Source: JAMQPK01 sp963782595 (GTDB taxonomy: Bacteria > Acidobacteriota > Vicinamibacteria > Vicinamibacterales > JAMQPK01). From it: 64,000 nucleotides of DNA. The number at the start of each line of letters is the position of its first letter. The stretch's first letter is position 1. The DNA lies in the NCBI GenBank assembly GCA_963782595.1, contig CAWAKJ010000005.1:496001-560000 (forward strand), read 5' to 3'. This document shows positions 8,802 through 17,116 of the stretch, in pieces. The translations under genes and the position numbers were made by a program. Below the pieces are notes generated by a model. It searched no databases, had not been told where the DNA came from, and saw nothing but the letters and a program-made list of their open reading frames with translations.

Positions 8802-11063
8802 ATGAGCGACGCCTTTACGCACTTTTCGTACGCGCTACCGGCGTCCAGGTCGTCGCGCACATTGCGATCGATCTTGGACCGCGTCTCCCGGGCGCAGCGA
8901 ATGCCGCTCTCCGAGCTCGCGGGTCGAAGCAGACAGGAAGCCGCGAAGTTTATCGATCGGGTGACGACCGGTCGCCGTCCGATTGATCCTTCCGCGATCG
9001 TGCGCGAGCACGCGCCCGCCCTGGCGAGGTCCGGCGCTCCGCTCGGGATTCTTCGTGGTGCCGCCCCACGCCGATTTTTCGCCGGCGTCGAGCATCCCAA
9101 TCGCGTCGGCCAGCTTCTGCCCGAGCATCGCGCGGCGGTCCTGAACGGCGCGGCGGCAACGTTGCGGAGCCGATTCGATCTTCTCGGGTATCGCACGCTG
9201 TGGTTCGGAGAGCCGATCGACTGGCATCTGGATCCGGTGTGGTCGAGGCGGTCGCCGCTGCTTCACTGGACGCAATTGAACCCCCTCGATACAGCCACGG
9301 TGGGCGACAGCAAGGTGGTATGGGAGCTGAATCGCCATCAGTGGATTGCCGGGCTCGCGCAGGCCTACGCGTTGACCGGCCAGGAGGTCTACGCCGAACG
9401 CGCGTTGGCGGCGATCGAATCGTGGATCGAGGCCAACCCTTACGGGCTGGGCGTGAACTGGTCGAGCAGCCTTGAAGTGTCTTACCGCCTCATGTCGTGG
9501 GCGTGGACGCTGATGCTACTGCGAGACTCGCCGGCGCTGACTGCGGAGCGGATCACCCTCGTCCTCGCGTACTTCTGGCTGCACGCGAACTACGTGGCGC
9601 GCTACCTCTCGACCTACTTCTCGCCGAACACGCACCTCACCGGCGAGGCGCTCGGCCTGTTCTATGCCGGCACGCTGTTTCCGGAATTCAGACAGGCGGG
9701 ACGCTGGCGCGACCTGGGCGAGCGCATCCTCGTCACGGAGAGCCGCTCCCAGATCTGTCCCGACGGCGTTCATTTCGAACGCTCGACGTGTTATCACCGC
9801 TACACAGTTGAGACGTATCTGCAGTTTCTGATGCTCGCGGAACGCAACGGCCTGAAGGTGTCCCCGAAGGTTCGCGATCGGGTATGCCGGGCCATCGAGT
9901 TTCTGCTCGCCATCCGCCGCCCTGACGCATCGCTTCCCGAAATTGGTGATGCCGATGGCGGACGGTTGATGCCGCTCGTCGAACGCGATCAATGCGACCC
10001 GCGTGGTGTGTTTGCGCTCGGCGCCGCCATGTTCGGCCGCTCCGACTTCGCATGGGCAGCGGAAGGGTTGGCCGCGGACGTTCTCTGGCTGAGGGGCGAG
10101 GCAGGTGCGGCGGAATTCGCCTCGTTGAAGGCAGTGGCGCCCTTTGCCCCGGCATCGCGAATGTTTCCCTCCGGCGGCTATGTGGTCATGACGTCGGCGT
10201 GGGAACGCGACGCCCACCAGATGGTCGTCGATGTGGGCCCACTCGGGTGCTCGTTCAGTTCCGGGCACGGGCATGCCGATCTGTTGAGCGTGCAGTGCTC
10301 GGCGTTTGGCGAACCTGTGCTGGTCGATGCGGGGACGTATTGCTACACGGCCGAAATGGAGTGGCGCAATTTTTTCCGCGGCACGGGGGCACACAGCACT
10401 TTGATGGTCGGCGGGCGAGACCAGGTGAACACCGATGGACCGTTCAGCTGGCGGGGACGCGCGCGTGTGCACGTGCGCGAATGGCGCACCAGCCCGCATG
10501 TCGACTTGGTCGACGCCAGTCATTCGGCGTATGCGGGCCTGACCCATCGCCGCCGCGTCCTGTTCGTCAAACCGGATTACTGGGTGATTGTCGACGAGGT
10601 GAATTGGCTCCGGGAGCCTTTTCGCGCACGGCATCCGAAAAGGCTCCCGGAGCCTTTTCTCGAGGTCGGCTTTCAGTTTGCGCCGATGAATGTGTCGATC
10701 GTCCGCGACCGGTGGGCGAAAGCCGAGACGCCCCGAGGCAACACATTCTGGATAGGGTTGGTGGCGCCTGCGACCGTTCGGCCGGCCGTCAAGACCGGTG
10801 AACTGGCGCCGATTCGGGGATGGATCTCCAAGGGCTACGGGCAGCGCTCGCCCGCGCCATTGCTCGTCTATACGGTCAAAGCGGCGACGCTGCCCTGGCG
10901 CAGCATCACGCTGTTGATGCCCAAGCGTGGACGGGCGACATCCGTTCCCGTCGTGTCGCCACTCCTCGACGATGGCAATCTGCCGATCGGCCTGGAGCTC
11001 GAAGATCGCCGCGAGGCGATTCTCGTCGACGACACGGATATTTTCAGATCAGTCGATCACTAG
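8802..11063 (+). CDS. Heparinase II/III-family polysaccharide lyase
   Basis: 753 aa. The N-terminal two-thirds is an alpha-toroid (helical; motifs WELNRHQWIAGLAQAY and FSPNTHLTGEALGL), followed by the heparinase II/III beta-sandwich with the conserved SGHGHADLLSV at about residues 486-496. Members cleave uronate-containing polysaccharides by beta-elimination; in EPS operons they probably trim or edit the polymer. No clear signal peptide is seen, which is common for EPS-cluster members. The gene starts two bases after the GT stop. A perfect 19-bp inverted repeat at 10606-10654 lies in the coding sequence and encodes a basic segment (REPFRARHPKRLPEPF) that looks like an insertion in the C-terminal domain. 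Confidence 0.9.
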   Translation: MSDAFTHFSYALPASRSSRTLRSILDRVSRAQRMPLSELAGRSRQEAAKFIDRVTTGRRPIDPSAIVREHAPALARSGAPLGILRGAAPRRFFAGVEHPNRVGQLLPEHRAAVLNGAAATLRSRFDLLGYRTLWFGEPIDWHLDPVWSRRSPLLHWTQLNPLDTATVGDSKVVWELNRHQWIAGLAQAYALTGQEVYAERALAAIESWIEANPYGLGVNWSSSLEVSYRLMSWAWTLMLLRDSPALTAERITLVLAYFWLHANYVARYLSTYFSPNTHLTGEALGLFYAGTLFPEFRQAGRWRDLGERILVTESRSQICPDGVHFERSTCYHRYTVETYLQFLMLAERNGLKVSPKVRDRVCRAIEFLLAIRRPDASLPEIGDADGGRLMPLVERDQCDPRGVFALGAAMFGRSDFAWAAEGLAADVLWLRGEAGAAEFASLKAVAPFAPASRMFPSGGYVVMTSAWERDAHQMVVDVGPLGCSFSSGHGHADLLSVQCSAFGEPVLVDAGTYCYTAEMEWRNFFRGTGAHSTLMVGGRDQVNTDGPFSWRGRARVHVREWRTSPHVDLVDASHSAYAGLTHRRRVLFVKPDYWVIVDEVNWLREPFRARHPKRLPEPFLEVGFQFAPMNVSIVRDRWAKAETPRGNTFWIGLVAPATVRPAVKTGELAPIRGWISKGYGQRSPAPLLVYTVKAATLPWRSITLLMPKRGRATSVPVVSPLLDDGNLPIGLELEDRREAILVDDTDIFRSVDH
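10606..10654. repeat. REP-like palindrome inserted in the heparinase coding sequence
   Basis: The left arm GGCTCCGGGAGCCTTTTCG (10606-10624) and right arm (10636-10654) are perfect reverse complements separated by 11 nt. The stretch GAGCCTTTTC also occurs twice, 36 nt apart, so the element keeps the reading frame (12 codons). It sits between the DEVNW strand and the FLEVGFQF strand of the predicted beta-sandwich, probably a surface loop. Confidence 0.85.
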
Positions 11064-11083
11064 TCCCTTAGGTCTCCAAATCC

Positions 11084-13102
11084 ATGTGCGGCCTCTCCGG
11101 CATCGTTCACTTCGATCCTCGTCAGCACGTGGACCTCGACCGTCTGCGCCGCATGCGTGACGTGCTGAGTCACCGCGGACCGGATGGCCTCGGGTTGTTC
11201 ACCGACGGGCCTGTCGGGCTTGCGCATCGGCGCCTTGCGATTGTCGACGTGAGTGCGGCCGGCGAGCAGCCGATGACCAACGAGGATGGCAGTGTCTGGA
11301 TTGCGTTCAACGGCGAGATTTACAACCACGCGTCAATCCGCCCAGGCCTCGAAGCCAGAGGACATCGGTACCGGTCACGCTGCGACACCGAGACCATCAT
11401 CCATCTGTACGAGGAGGAGGGCGCACGGGTCGTCGGCCGGCTTCATGGCATGTTTGCGTTTGCCATCTGGGACAAACGAAAGCGGGAGCTGCTGCTTGGG
11501 CGGGATCGGCTCGGCATCAAACCGCTGTACTACGCCTGCAATGGAAGCGAGCTGGTGTTCGCGTCCGAGATCAAGTCGATCCTCGCCGCGGGTGCTGTTA
11601 CGCCGAAGTTCAACGAACGGGCCCTGCCGGAGTTTCTGTCGACGCGTTTCGTCTCGGGCGAGGAGACCTTCTTCCAGGGTGTTCGGAAACTGCTGCCTGG
11701 GCATGTCCTGACGTGGTCTCTGGAGAAAGGCCTTCGCACGGAACGGTATTGGCAACTGCCCGCGCCCTCCACACGAGAAAGCGACGTGCCGTTCGAGACG
11801 CAGGCCAAGGACTTGAGGGTGCGCCTCGAGTCGGCCGTGGAACGCCATCTGATGAGCGACGTGCCACTTGGCGTGTTCCTCTCAGGAGGTCTCGATTCAA
11901 GTGCGTTGGCGGCGATGACCCAGAACTGTCGTCCCGACCCTCTGCAGACGTTTTCGGTCGGCTTTGCCGAAGAGGAAGCGAACGAGCTTCCGTATGCGAG
12001 GGCAGTGGCGAAGGCGATTGGCGCTTGTCACCGCGACATTACCGTCGCGCCGTCGGAATTCTTCCAGGCGCTGCCGCACCTCGTGTGGCACGAGGACGAA
12101 CCCCTTGCGTTTCCCTCGAGCGTCCCCCTGTACTTTGTCGCGCGTCTCGCGCGTGATCACGTCAAAGTCGTGCTCACCGGCGAAGGGGCGGATGAGCTGT
12201 TTCTCGGCTACAACCGCTATCGGGTGACGATGTGGAACGAACGGTTGGGAAGGCCGTACTGGGCGGCGATGCCCGAGCGGCTTCGGGGCCGGGTCCGCCG
12301 GCTGGTTCAGGCGCTTCCGTCGCGGCTCGGCCGTGTCGGCCAACGTACCTTTCTCGCGCTCGATCCCGGCATTCGGAGTTTGTTTCTCGAGAACTTCGCA
12401 GTGCACACCGAAGGGTTTCAGCGCCAGCTGCTCTCTCGCCCCGGCATGATCGACGAGCGAGATCCGTACGCCGTGCAGATGCGGTGCTATCAGGATGCCG
12501 AGGGTGGCATCCTCGATCGGATGAGCCGTACTGACCTTCAAACCTATCTTCACGAACTGTTGATGAAGCAGGATCAGATGAGCATGGCGGCCTCGATCGA
12601 GAGCCGCGTGCCGTTTCTCGACGACCAGCTCGTCGAACACGTCGCAGCGCTGCCGAGCGCGCTCAAGGTGCGCATGTGGCAGACCAAGGCCATTTTCCGC
12701 GGGGCCGTTCGCGACCTCATTCCTCGAGAGATTCTCACGCGCCGGAAGATGGGATTTCCCGTGCCGGTGGGTCGATGGCTCCGGGACGCCTTCTGGCCGC
12801 TCGTTCAAGAGTTCGTACTCAGCCCGCGTGCCATCGATCGCGGGCTCTTCGATCCCCGTGCATTGCACCAACTGGCCGACGACCATCGCACCGGCCATGC
12901 CAGGCATGGCGACCGGCTGTGGCTGCTCGTGAATCTCGAAATCTGGCAACGCATCTTCTGCGACGGCGAAACCCCGTCGTCCGTGATGCCGGCACTCTCT
13001 TATGCGAATCCTCTGGGTCAAGATGGGCGGGCTGTGGCCTTCGACGACTGGCGGGCGGGTGCGCAGCCTGCAGATCGTGTCGGCACTCTGCCGGCATCAT
13101 GA
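11084..13102 (+). CDS. asnB: Glutamine-dependent asparagine synthase-type amidotransferase (copy 2)
   Basis: 672 aa, again starting MCGLSG (Cys2 nucleophile) with a PP-loop LSGGLDSSAL at about 265. Overall architecture matches copy 1 but the sequences differ throughout, so this is not a recent tandem duplication. The last 33 residues (after about MPALSY) are encoded in DNA that also encodes the start of the next glycosyltransferase in another frame, giving a 101-nt overlap; the tail is probably functionless. Two AsnB proteins in one operon suggest two different carboxylates are amidated, or that one acts in EPS regulation. Confidence 0.9.
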   Translation: MCGLSGIVHFDPRQHVDLDRLRRMRDVLSHRGPDGLGLFTDGPVGLAHRRLAIVDVSAAGEQPMTNEDGSVWIAFNGEIYNHASIRPGLEARGHRYRSRCDTETIIHLYEEEGARVVGRLHGMFAFAIWDKRKRELLLGRDRLGIKPLYYACNGSELVFASEIKSILAAGAVTPKFNERALPEFLSTRFVSGEETFFQGVRKLLPGHVLTWSLEKGLRTERYWQLPAPSTRESDVPFETQAKDLRVRLESAVERHLMSDVPLGVFLSGGLDSSALAAMTQNCRPDPLQTFSVGFAEEEANELPYARAVAKAIGACHRDITVAPSEFFQALPHLVWHEDEPLAFPSSVPLYFVARLARDHVKVVLTGEGADELFLGYNRYRVTMWNERLGRPYWAAMPERLRGRVRRLVQALPSRLGRVGQRTFLALDPGIRSLFLENFAVHTEGFQRQLLSRPGMIDERDPYAVQMRCYQDAEGGILDRMSRTDLQTYLHELLMKQDQMSMAASIESRVPFLDDQLVEHVAALPSALKVRMWQTKAIFRGAVRDLIPREILTRRKMGFPVPVGRWLRDAFWPLVQEFVLSPRAIDRGLFDPRALHQLADDHRTGHARHGDRLWLLVNLEIWQRIFCDGETPSSVMPALSYANPLGQDGRAVAFDDWRAGAQPADRVGTLPAS

Positions 13103-14219
13103 CGTCACGCTGGTGACGACGCACGGGCCTGGAGACGATCCCGAAGGCCTTGCTCGTCAGTTGCCCGACTGCCACCAGGTGGTGTCGATCCCGTACGACG
13201 TACCGAAACGCGGGTCGTCTGCGTTTCCACTGACAGTCGCGCGTTCCTGGCTGTCGTCGTATCCGGTCGACCTGTGGAAGTGGCGCGTCGCACAGGTGCG
13301 CCACCAGGTGCAGGAGATCGTCGCCAAAGATCAGATCGACCTCGTCGTCTCTGATTTTCTGTTTGCCGCCGCGAATGTGCCATTCGGCGGGAAGGTGCCG
13401 GTCGTGCTCTTCGAGCACAACGTGGAATATCTCATCTGGAAGCGGTTGAGCGCGCTCGAGAGCAACCCGGTCAAGAAGCTGTTGCTCGAATTCGAGTGGC
13501 GGAAACTGCGGGACAACGAAGCCGAGCTCTGTCGCGCCGCCGATCTCACGATTGCCGTCTCTGAAGAGGATCGCCTGCGGCTGGCCGCGATGGCGCCTGA
13601 CGCGGCGATCGGTGCCGTTCCAACAGGCGTCGATACGTCGTACTTCCGGCCTGCAGGTCGTCCGCAGGTACCCGGACGTCTCGTATTCAGCGGTTCGATG
13701 GACTGGCATCCGAACGAGGACGCGGTCATCTACTTCGGCGAGGCGATTCTTCCCAGGATCCGTGAACAGGTTGCCGACGCGTCGTTTGTGATCGTGGGTC
13801 GGAATCCGGCCCGGACGTTACGCGACGCGGCGGCCCGTCTCGGCATGATTCTCACCGGAACCGTCGACGATGTGCGTCCGCATCTGGACGAAGCGGCGGT
13901 GTACGTCGTCCCTCTGCGCGCCGGTAGCGGGACGCGCATGAAGATCTTCGAAGCGCTGGGGATGGGCAAGGCTGTCGTGTCGACGACCGTCGGTGCGGAA
14001 GGTCTCGCACTCACTGACCAGGAAGAATTCATCGCCGCCGACGCGCCGCACGATTTCGCAGACGCAGTGGTTCACCTCTTGCACGACAAAGCGCGGCGAC
14101 AAGCACTCGGAGATGCCGGCCGTGCGCTCGTTGTCGAGCGCTACTCGTGGGACCGGGTCGCGCGTGCGTTCGAAGCTCTCTGCGAACAGGCAAGGACACA
14201 GCGGCAAAAGGCGGCGTAG
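13002..14219 (+). CDS. GT4-family sugar transferase, exosortase-cluster (Stp1) type
   Basis: 405 aa. It starts MRILWVKMGGLWPSTTGGRVRSLQIVSAL, an N-terminus very like the sugar transferases found in EPS clusters linked to PEP-CTERM/exosortase systems (TIGR03087-like). GT-B signatures include FEHNVEYLIWKRL, TGVDTSYFRP, FSGSMDWHPNEDAV and PLRAGSGTRMKIFEALGMGKAVVST, which contains the donor-site Glu. The start lies 101 nt inside the preceding amidotransferase frame, and its strong N-terminal match makes the overlap real rather than a bad start. The donor sugar is unknown. Confidence 0.9.
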   Translation: MRILWVKMGGLWPSTTGGRVRSLQIVSALCRHHDVTLVTTHGPGDDPEGLARQLPDCHQVVSIPYDVPKRGSSAFPLTVARSWLSSYPVDLWKWRVAQVRHQVQEIVAKDQIDLVVSDFLFAAANVPFGGKVPVVLFEHNVEYLIWKRLSALESNPVKKLLLEFEWRKLRDNEAELCRAADLTIAVSEEDRLRLAAMAPDAAIGAVPTGVDTSYFRPAGRPQVPGRLVFSGSMDWHPNEDAVIYFGEAILPRIREQVADASFVIVGRNPARTLRDAAARLGMILTGTVDDVRPHLDEAAVYVVPLRAGSGTRMKIFEALGMGKAVVSTTVGAEGLALTDQEEFIAADAPHDFADAVVHLLHDKARRQALGDAGRALVVERYSWDRVARAFEALCEQARTQRQKAA

Positions 14220-14239
14220 GGGCCCGCTGCGACAAATCA

Positions 14240-15067
14240 ATGACGCAACTGCCGAGAGTCGTGCTCATCTGCCACGAAGCCGATCGCCTCGACAGCGAGG
14301 GACTCGCGTCGTGGCTCGCAGGCACGATGAACCTCGCCGGTCTCATCGGTATTACTGATGACGGGCGGCGTCTATGGACCGCCGCGACGCGCGAGATTCG
14401 CCGATCCGGATGGCTCGGCTTTTTCGATGTCGTGGCGTACCGCGGGTATGCGCGTGTCCTGTGTCACGCGAAAGACCAGAGATGGAAAGCCCGGCAGCTC
14501 GAGATCCTGAAATCAACCTATCCGGCGGCGATCGAGAACGTGCCACGCGTCGCGGTCACGAATCCGAACAACGACGCCGCGCGCGCGTTCCTGAACAGCA
14601 TCAGGCCCGACATTATCATCGCGCGATGCAAGTTCATTCTGAAGCCGGACATCTTCGGTCTGGCGCGCGTCGGTGCCTTTGCCCTGCATCCCGGCGTCTG
14701 TCCTGAGTATCGAAATGCTCACGGGTGTTTCTGGGCCCTGGTGAATCGCGATTTCGACCGCGTGGGCATGACGCTGCTGAAAATCGACAAGGGCATCGAC
14801 ACAGGCCCGATGTACCTACAAGCCGGGTGCAGTATCGACGAGGTAGCAGACTCGCACACCGTCATCCAGTACCGCGTGGTCCTGGAGAATCTCGATCGCA
14901 TCGCGGCAGTGCTGACCGATCTCTTCAACGGTGTTCACGTCGAGCCCATTTCAACCACCGGCCGCGCGTCCCGCACCTGGGGGCAGCCGCGGCTTACCGA
15001 CTATCTGCGCTGGAAGCGCGCCGCGCGAGCCAGAGCCAATGCCACCAGTATCTCTGCTGTTTCATGA
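14240..15067 (+). CDS. Formyltransferase-family protein (methionyl-tRNA formyltransferase-like)
   Basis: 275 aa, using the ATG at 14240; the in-frame upstream extension overlaps the previous gene and has no homology. The formyltransferase fold is recognised from RPDIIIARCKFIL, ALHPGVCPEYRNAHG and LLKIDKGIDTGPMY. The catalytic His (residue 150) and Asp (187) are present, but the Asn two residues before the His in classical enzymes is Ala here. Such proteins in glycan clusters transfer a formyl group from N10-formyl-THF to an amino sugar. The gene overlaps the following small deacetylase by 29 nt, suggesting that deacetylation and acyl transfer act on the same amine; this is inference. Confidence 0.82.
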   Translation: MTQLPRVVLICHEADRLDSEGLASWLAGTMNLAGLIGITDDGRRLWTAATREIRRSGWLGFFDVVAYRGYARVLCHAKDQRWKARQLEILKSTYPAAIENVPRVAVTNPNNDAARAFLNSIRPDIIIARCKFILKPDIFGLARVGAFALHPGVCPEYRNAHGCFWALVNRDFDRVGMTLLKIDKGIDTGPMYLQAGCSIDEVADSHTVIQYRVVLENLDRIAAVLTDLFNGVHVEPISTTGRASRTWGQPRLTDYLRWKRAARARANATSISAVS

Positions 15068-15794
15068 CGTGTTCATGACCGATCCGCGCGAGAGCGGGTT
15101 CGCGTCGCCTGCCGCAGATCGCTACAAGCTGTCGGTGCGCGAGTTCGATGCCCAGCTCGCGGGCCTGTCGCGCCGAAGCGGCGAAGCCGCGAAGGCGGAG
15201 GTGCGGTTCACCTTCGACGACGGCGGTCGGTCGTTCTACACGATCGTTGCGGACAAACTCGAGGCGCGCGGACTGCGCGGCTACTGCTTTATCACGACCG
15301 GCTTCATAGGCCAGCCGGGATTTCTTGCCCCGGCGCAGATTCGCGAGCTCGACGCGCGAGGCCACGCCATCGGCACGCATTCGGTGTCGCACCCGTTTCG
15401 GTTCAGCGCATTGACAGCCGACGAGATGAGGCGCGAGTGGACCAACAGTCGAAGGGAGCTCGAGGACGTCCTGGGGCGGGCCGTCACTACAGGGTCTGTC
15501 CCCGGCGGGTACTTCTCGACAGAAGTCGCCCAGAGCGCAACCGAGTCGGGCCTTCTACTGCTGTTCACCTCGGAACCCGTTCGGACAGAGCAGCGGCTCG
15601 AGACCTGTACGGTTGCCGGCCGTTTCACGATCCGCGCTGGCGCACCTGCCGATTTGTCTCGCCGGTTCGTCTGTCCTGCGCCCTGGACGCGCACGCGCGA
15701 GTGGGCGTGGTGGAACGCGAAAGGCCTGGTAAAGCCGCTGCTTGGGTCGTCTTATCCGCGCGTCGCGGACTGGATTCACGGAGGAGTGCGATGA
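15039..15794 (+). CDS. Short NodB-type polysaccharide deacetylase
   Basis: 251 aa, starting at the ATG at 15039 (MPPVSLLFHDVF), which overlaps the formyltransferase end by 29 nt. Motif 1 TFDDGG is at about residues 54-59, motif 2 THSVSH at about 108, and a shortened motif 3 SVPGGYFS follows. The compact arrangement is the standard NodB barrel, unlike the longer deacetylase at 3162. The predicted reaction is metal-dependent N-deacetylation of a sugar. No signal peptide is visible, so it may act on a cytoplasmic precursor. The stop shares ATGA with the sugar-nucleotide dehydrogenase gene. Confidence 0.85.
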   Translation: MPPVSLLFHDVFMTDPRESGFASPAADRYKLSVREFDAQLAGLSRRSGEAAKAEVRFTFDDGGRSFYTIVADKLEARGLRGYCFITTGFIGQPGFLAPAQIRELDARGHAIGTHSVSHPFRFSALTADEMRREWTNSRRELEDVLGRAVTTGSVPGGYFSTEVAQSATESGLLLLFTSEPVRTEQRLETCTVAGRFTIRAGAPADLSRRFVCPAPWTRTREWAWWNAKGLVKPLLGSSYPRVADWIHGGVR

Positions 15795-17116
15795 ACGTCA
15801 GTGTCTTTGGCCTCGGATACGTCGGCTGTGTAACGGCGGCCTGTCTCGCTCGCGATGGGCATCACGTCGCCGGCGTCGACGTCAACGCCGAGAAAGTCGC
15901 CATGATCAACGCCGGATCGTCGCCGATCATCGAGCCGGGGCTCGCCGATCTGGTTGCACGCGTCGTCCGGCAAGGCAGACTGTCGGCCACCGAGTCGGCC
16001 GAAGAGGGCATTGCCGACGCCGACGTTGCGCTCATCTGTGTCGGCACACCGGACCTCGGACACGGCCAGCCGGATTACGACGGATTGGCGCGAGTCGCGT
16101 CCGCCATCGGGAGTGCCTGCGAGTCGCGCACGCGTTCGCTGACGGTCGTGCTGCGGAGCACCGTGCTTCCGGGGACGACAGAGCGGGTGCTCGCGCGCGT
16201 GCTCTCGGAATGTACCGGCGGCAGCCGGATGGTCGAGCCGCTGAGGATTGCCGTAAATCCGGAATTCATGCGAGAAGGATCGTCGATCGAGGATTTCGAT
16301 CATCCGCCGTTTCTGCTGATTGGCACCGACGATCTCGGTGCTGCGACGCAGCTGCGACAGCTCTATGCAGGTGTCAGCGCGCCGTTTCTGCAGACATCCG
16401 TTCGCACTGCCGAAATGGTCAAGTACGTCTGCAACGCCTTCCATGCCCTGAAGATCACCTTCACGAACGAAATCGCGGACCTCTGCGATGCGCTGGGCGC
16501 TGATGCGCAGGACGTCATGCGGGTATTCCGGCAGGACAAGAAGCTCAACATTGCCCCCGCCTATCTGAAGCCAGGCTTTGCGTTTGGCGGCTCGTGTCTA
16601 CCGAAAGACGTCCGCGCGCTGCTGTGCTCGGCCCGCATCTATGACGTCTCGACGCCGGTGCTCAGCGCGGTCGTGCAGTCGAACACAGCGCAAATCGTTC
16701 GCGGTATCGACGCCGTGCTGCAGACGCGCAAGAAGAAAGTCGGCGTCGTCGGCCTCGCGTTCAAGTCGAACACCGACGACCTGCGTGAAAGCCCGATGGT
16801 GACGCTCGTCGAAGCGCTGATCGGCAAGGGCTGCGATGTGAAGATTTTCGATCCCAACGTGGTGATGGCCCGGCTCAAGGGCGCCAACCGCAGGTACATC
16901 GAGGAGGAGATTCCGCACGTGTCGTCGCTGCTCTGCGACACGCCGGAGTGCTTGGTCGAGCACGCGGACGTCCTGGTGGTGGGCGCCGCCGGGCCTGAGG
17001 CCACAAGAGTGGTGTCATCGGCGCGGCCTGATCAAGTGATCATCGATCTCACTCGCGGCGCGGTCTACGAGCTCACCTCGCGTGGTCCAGAGGCCAGGAC
17101 GTGCGTGCTTTCGTGA
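15791..17116 (+). CDS. algD: GDP-mannose 6-dehydrogenase, AlgD-like
   Basis: 441 aa. The Rossmann motif GLGYVG is at residues 7-12; the catalytic Cys is residue 269 in FGGSCLPKDVRAL; the C-terminal domain has FKSNTDDLRESPMV and the block IPHVSSLL. These stretches, and the residue number of the Cys, closely match Pseudomonas AlgD as I remember it, more than UDP-glucose dehydrogenases. The enzyme oxidises GDP-mannose twice with NAD to GDP-mannuronate, the committed step to polymannuronate. It starts in ATGA overlap with the deacetylase and ends overlapping the beta-helix gene by 16 nt. This is the key clue that the polymer contains mannuronic acid. Confidence 0.88.
   Translation: MNVSVFGLGYVGCVTAACLARDGHHVAGVDVNAEKVAMINAGSSPIIEPGLADLVARVVRQGRLSATESAEEGIADADVALICVGTPDLGHGQPDYDGLARVASAIGSACESRTRSLTVVLRSTVLPGTTERVLARVLSECTGGSRMVEPLRIAVNPEFMREGSSIEDFDHPPFLLIGTDDLGAATQLRQLYAGVSAPFLQTSVRTAEMVKYVCNAFHALKITFTNEIADLCDALGADAQDVMRVFRQDKKLNIAPAYLKPGFAFGGSCLPKDVRALLCSARIYDVSTPVLSAVVQSNTAQIVRGIDAVLQTRKKKVGVVGLAFKSNTDDLRESPMVTLVEALIGKGCDVKIFDPNVVMARLKGANRRYIEEEIPHVSSLLCDTPECLVEHADVLVVGAAGPEATRVVSSARPDQVIIDLTRGAVYELTSRGPEARTCVLS

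Noticed and set aside
14147..14239. Upstream extension of the formyltransferase gene
   Set aside because: The extra residues overlap the preceding GT and do not match the family; the ATG at 14240 gives a standard N-terminus.
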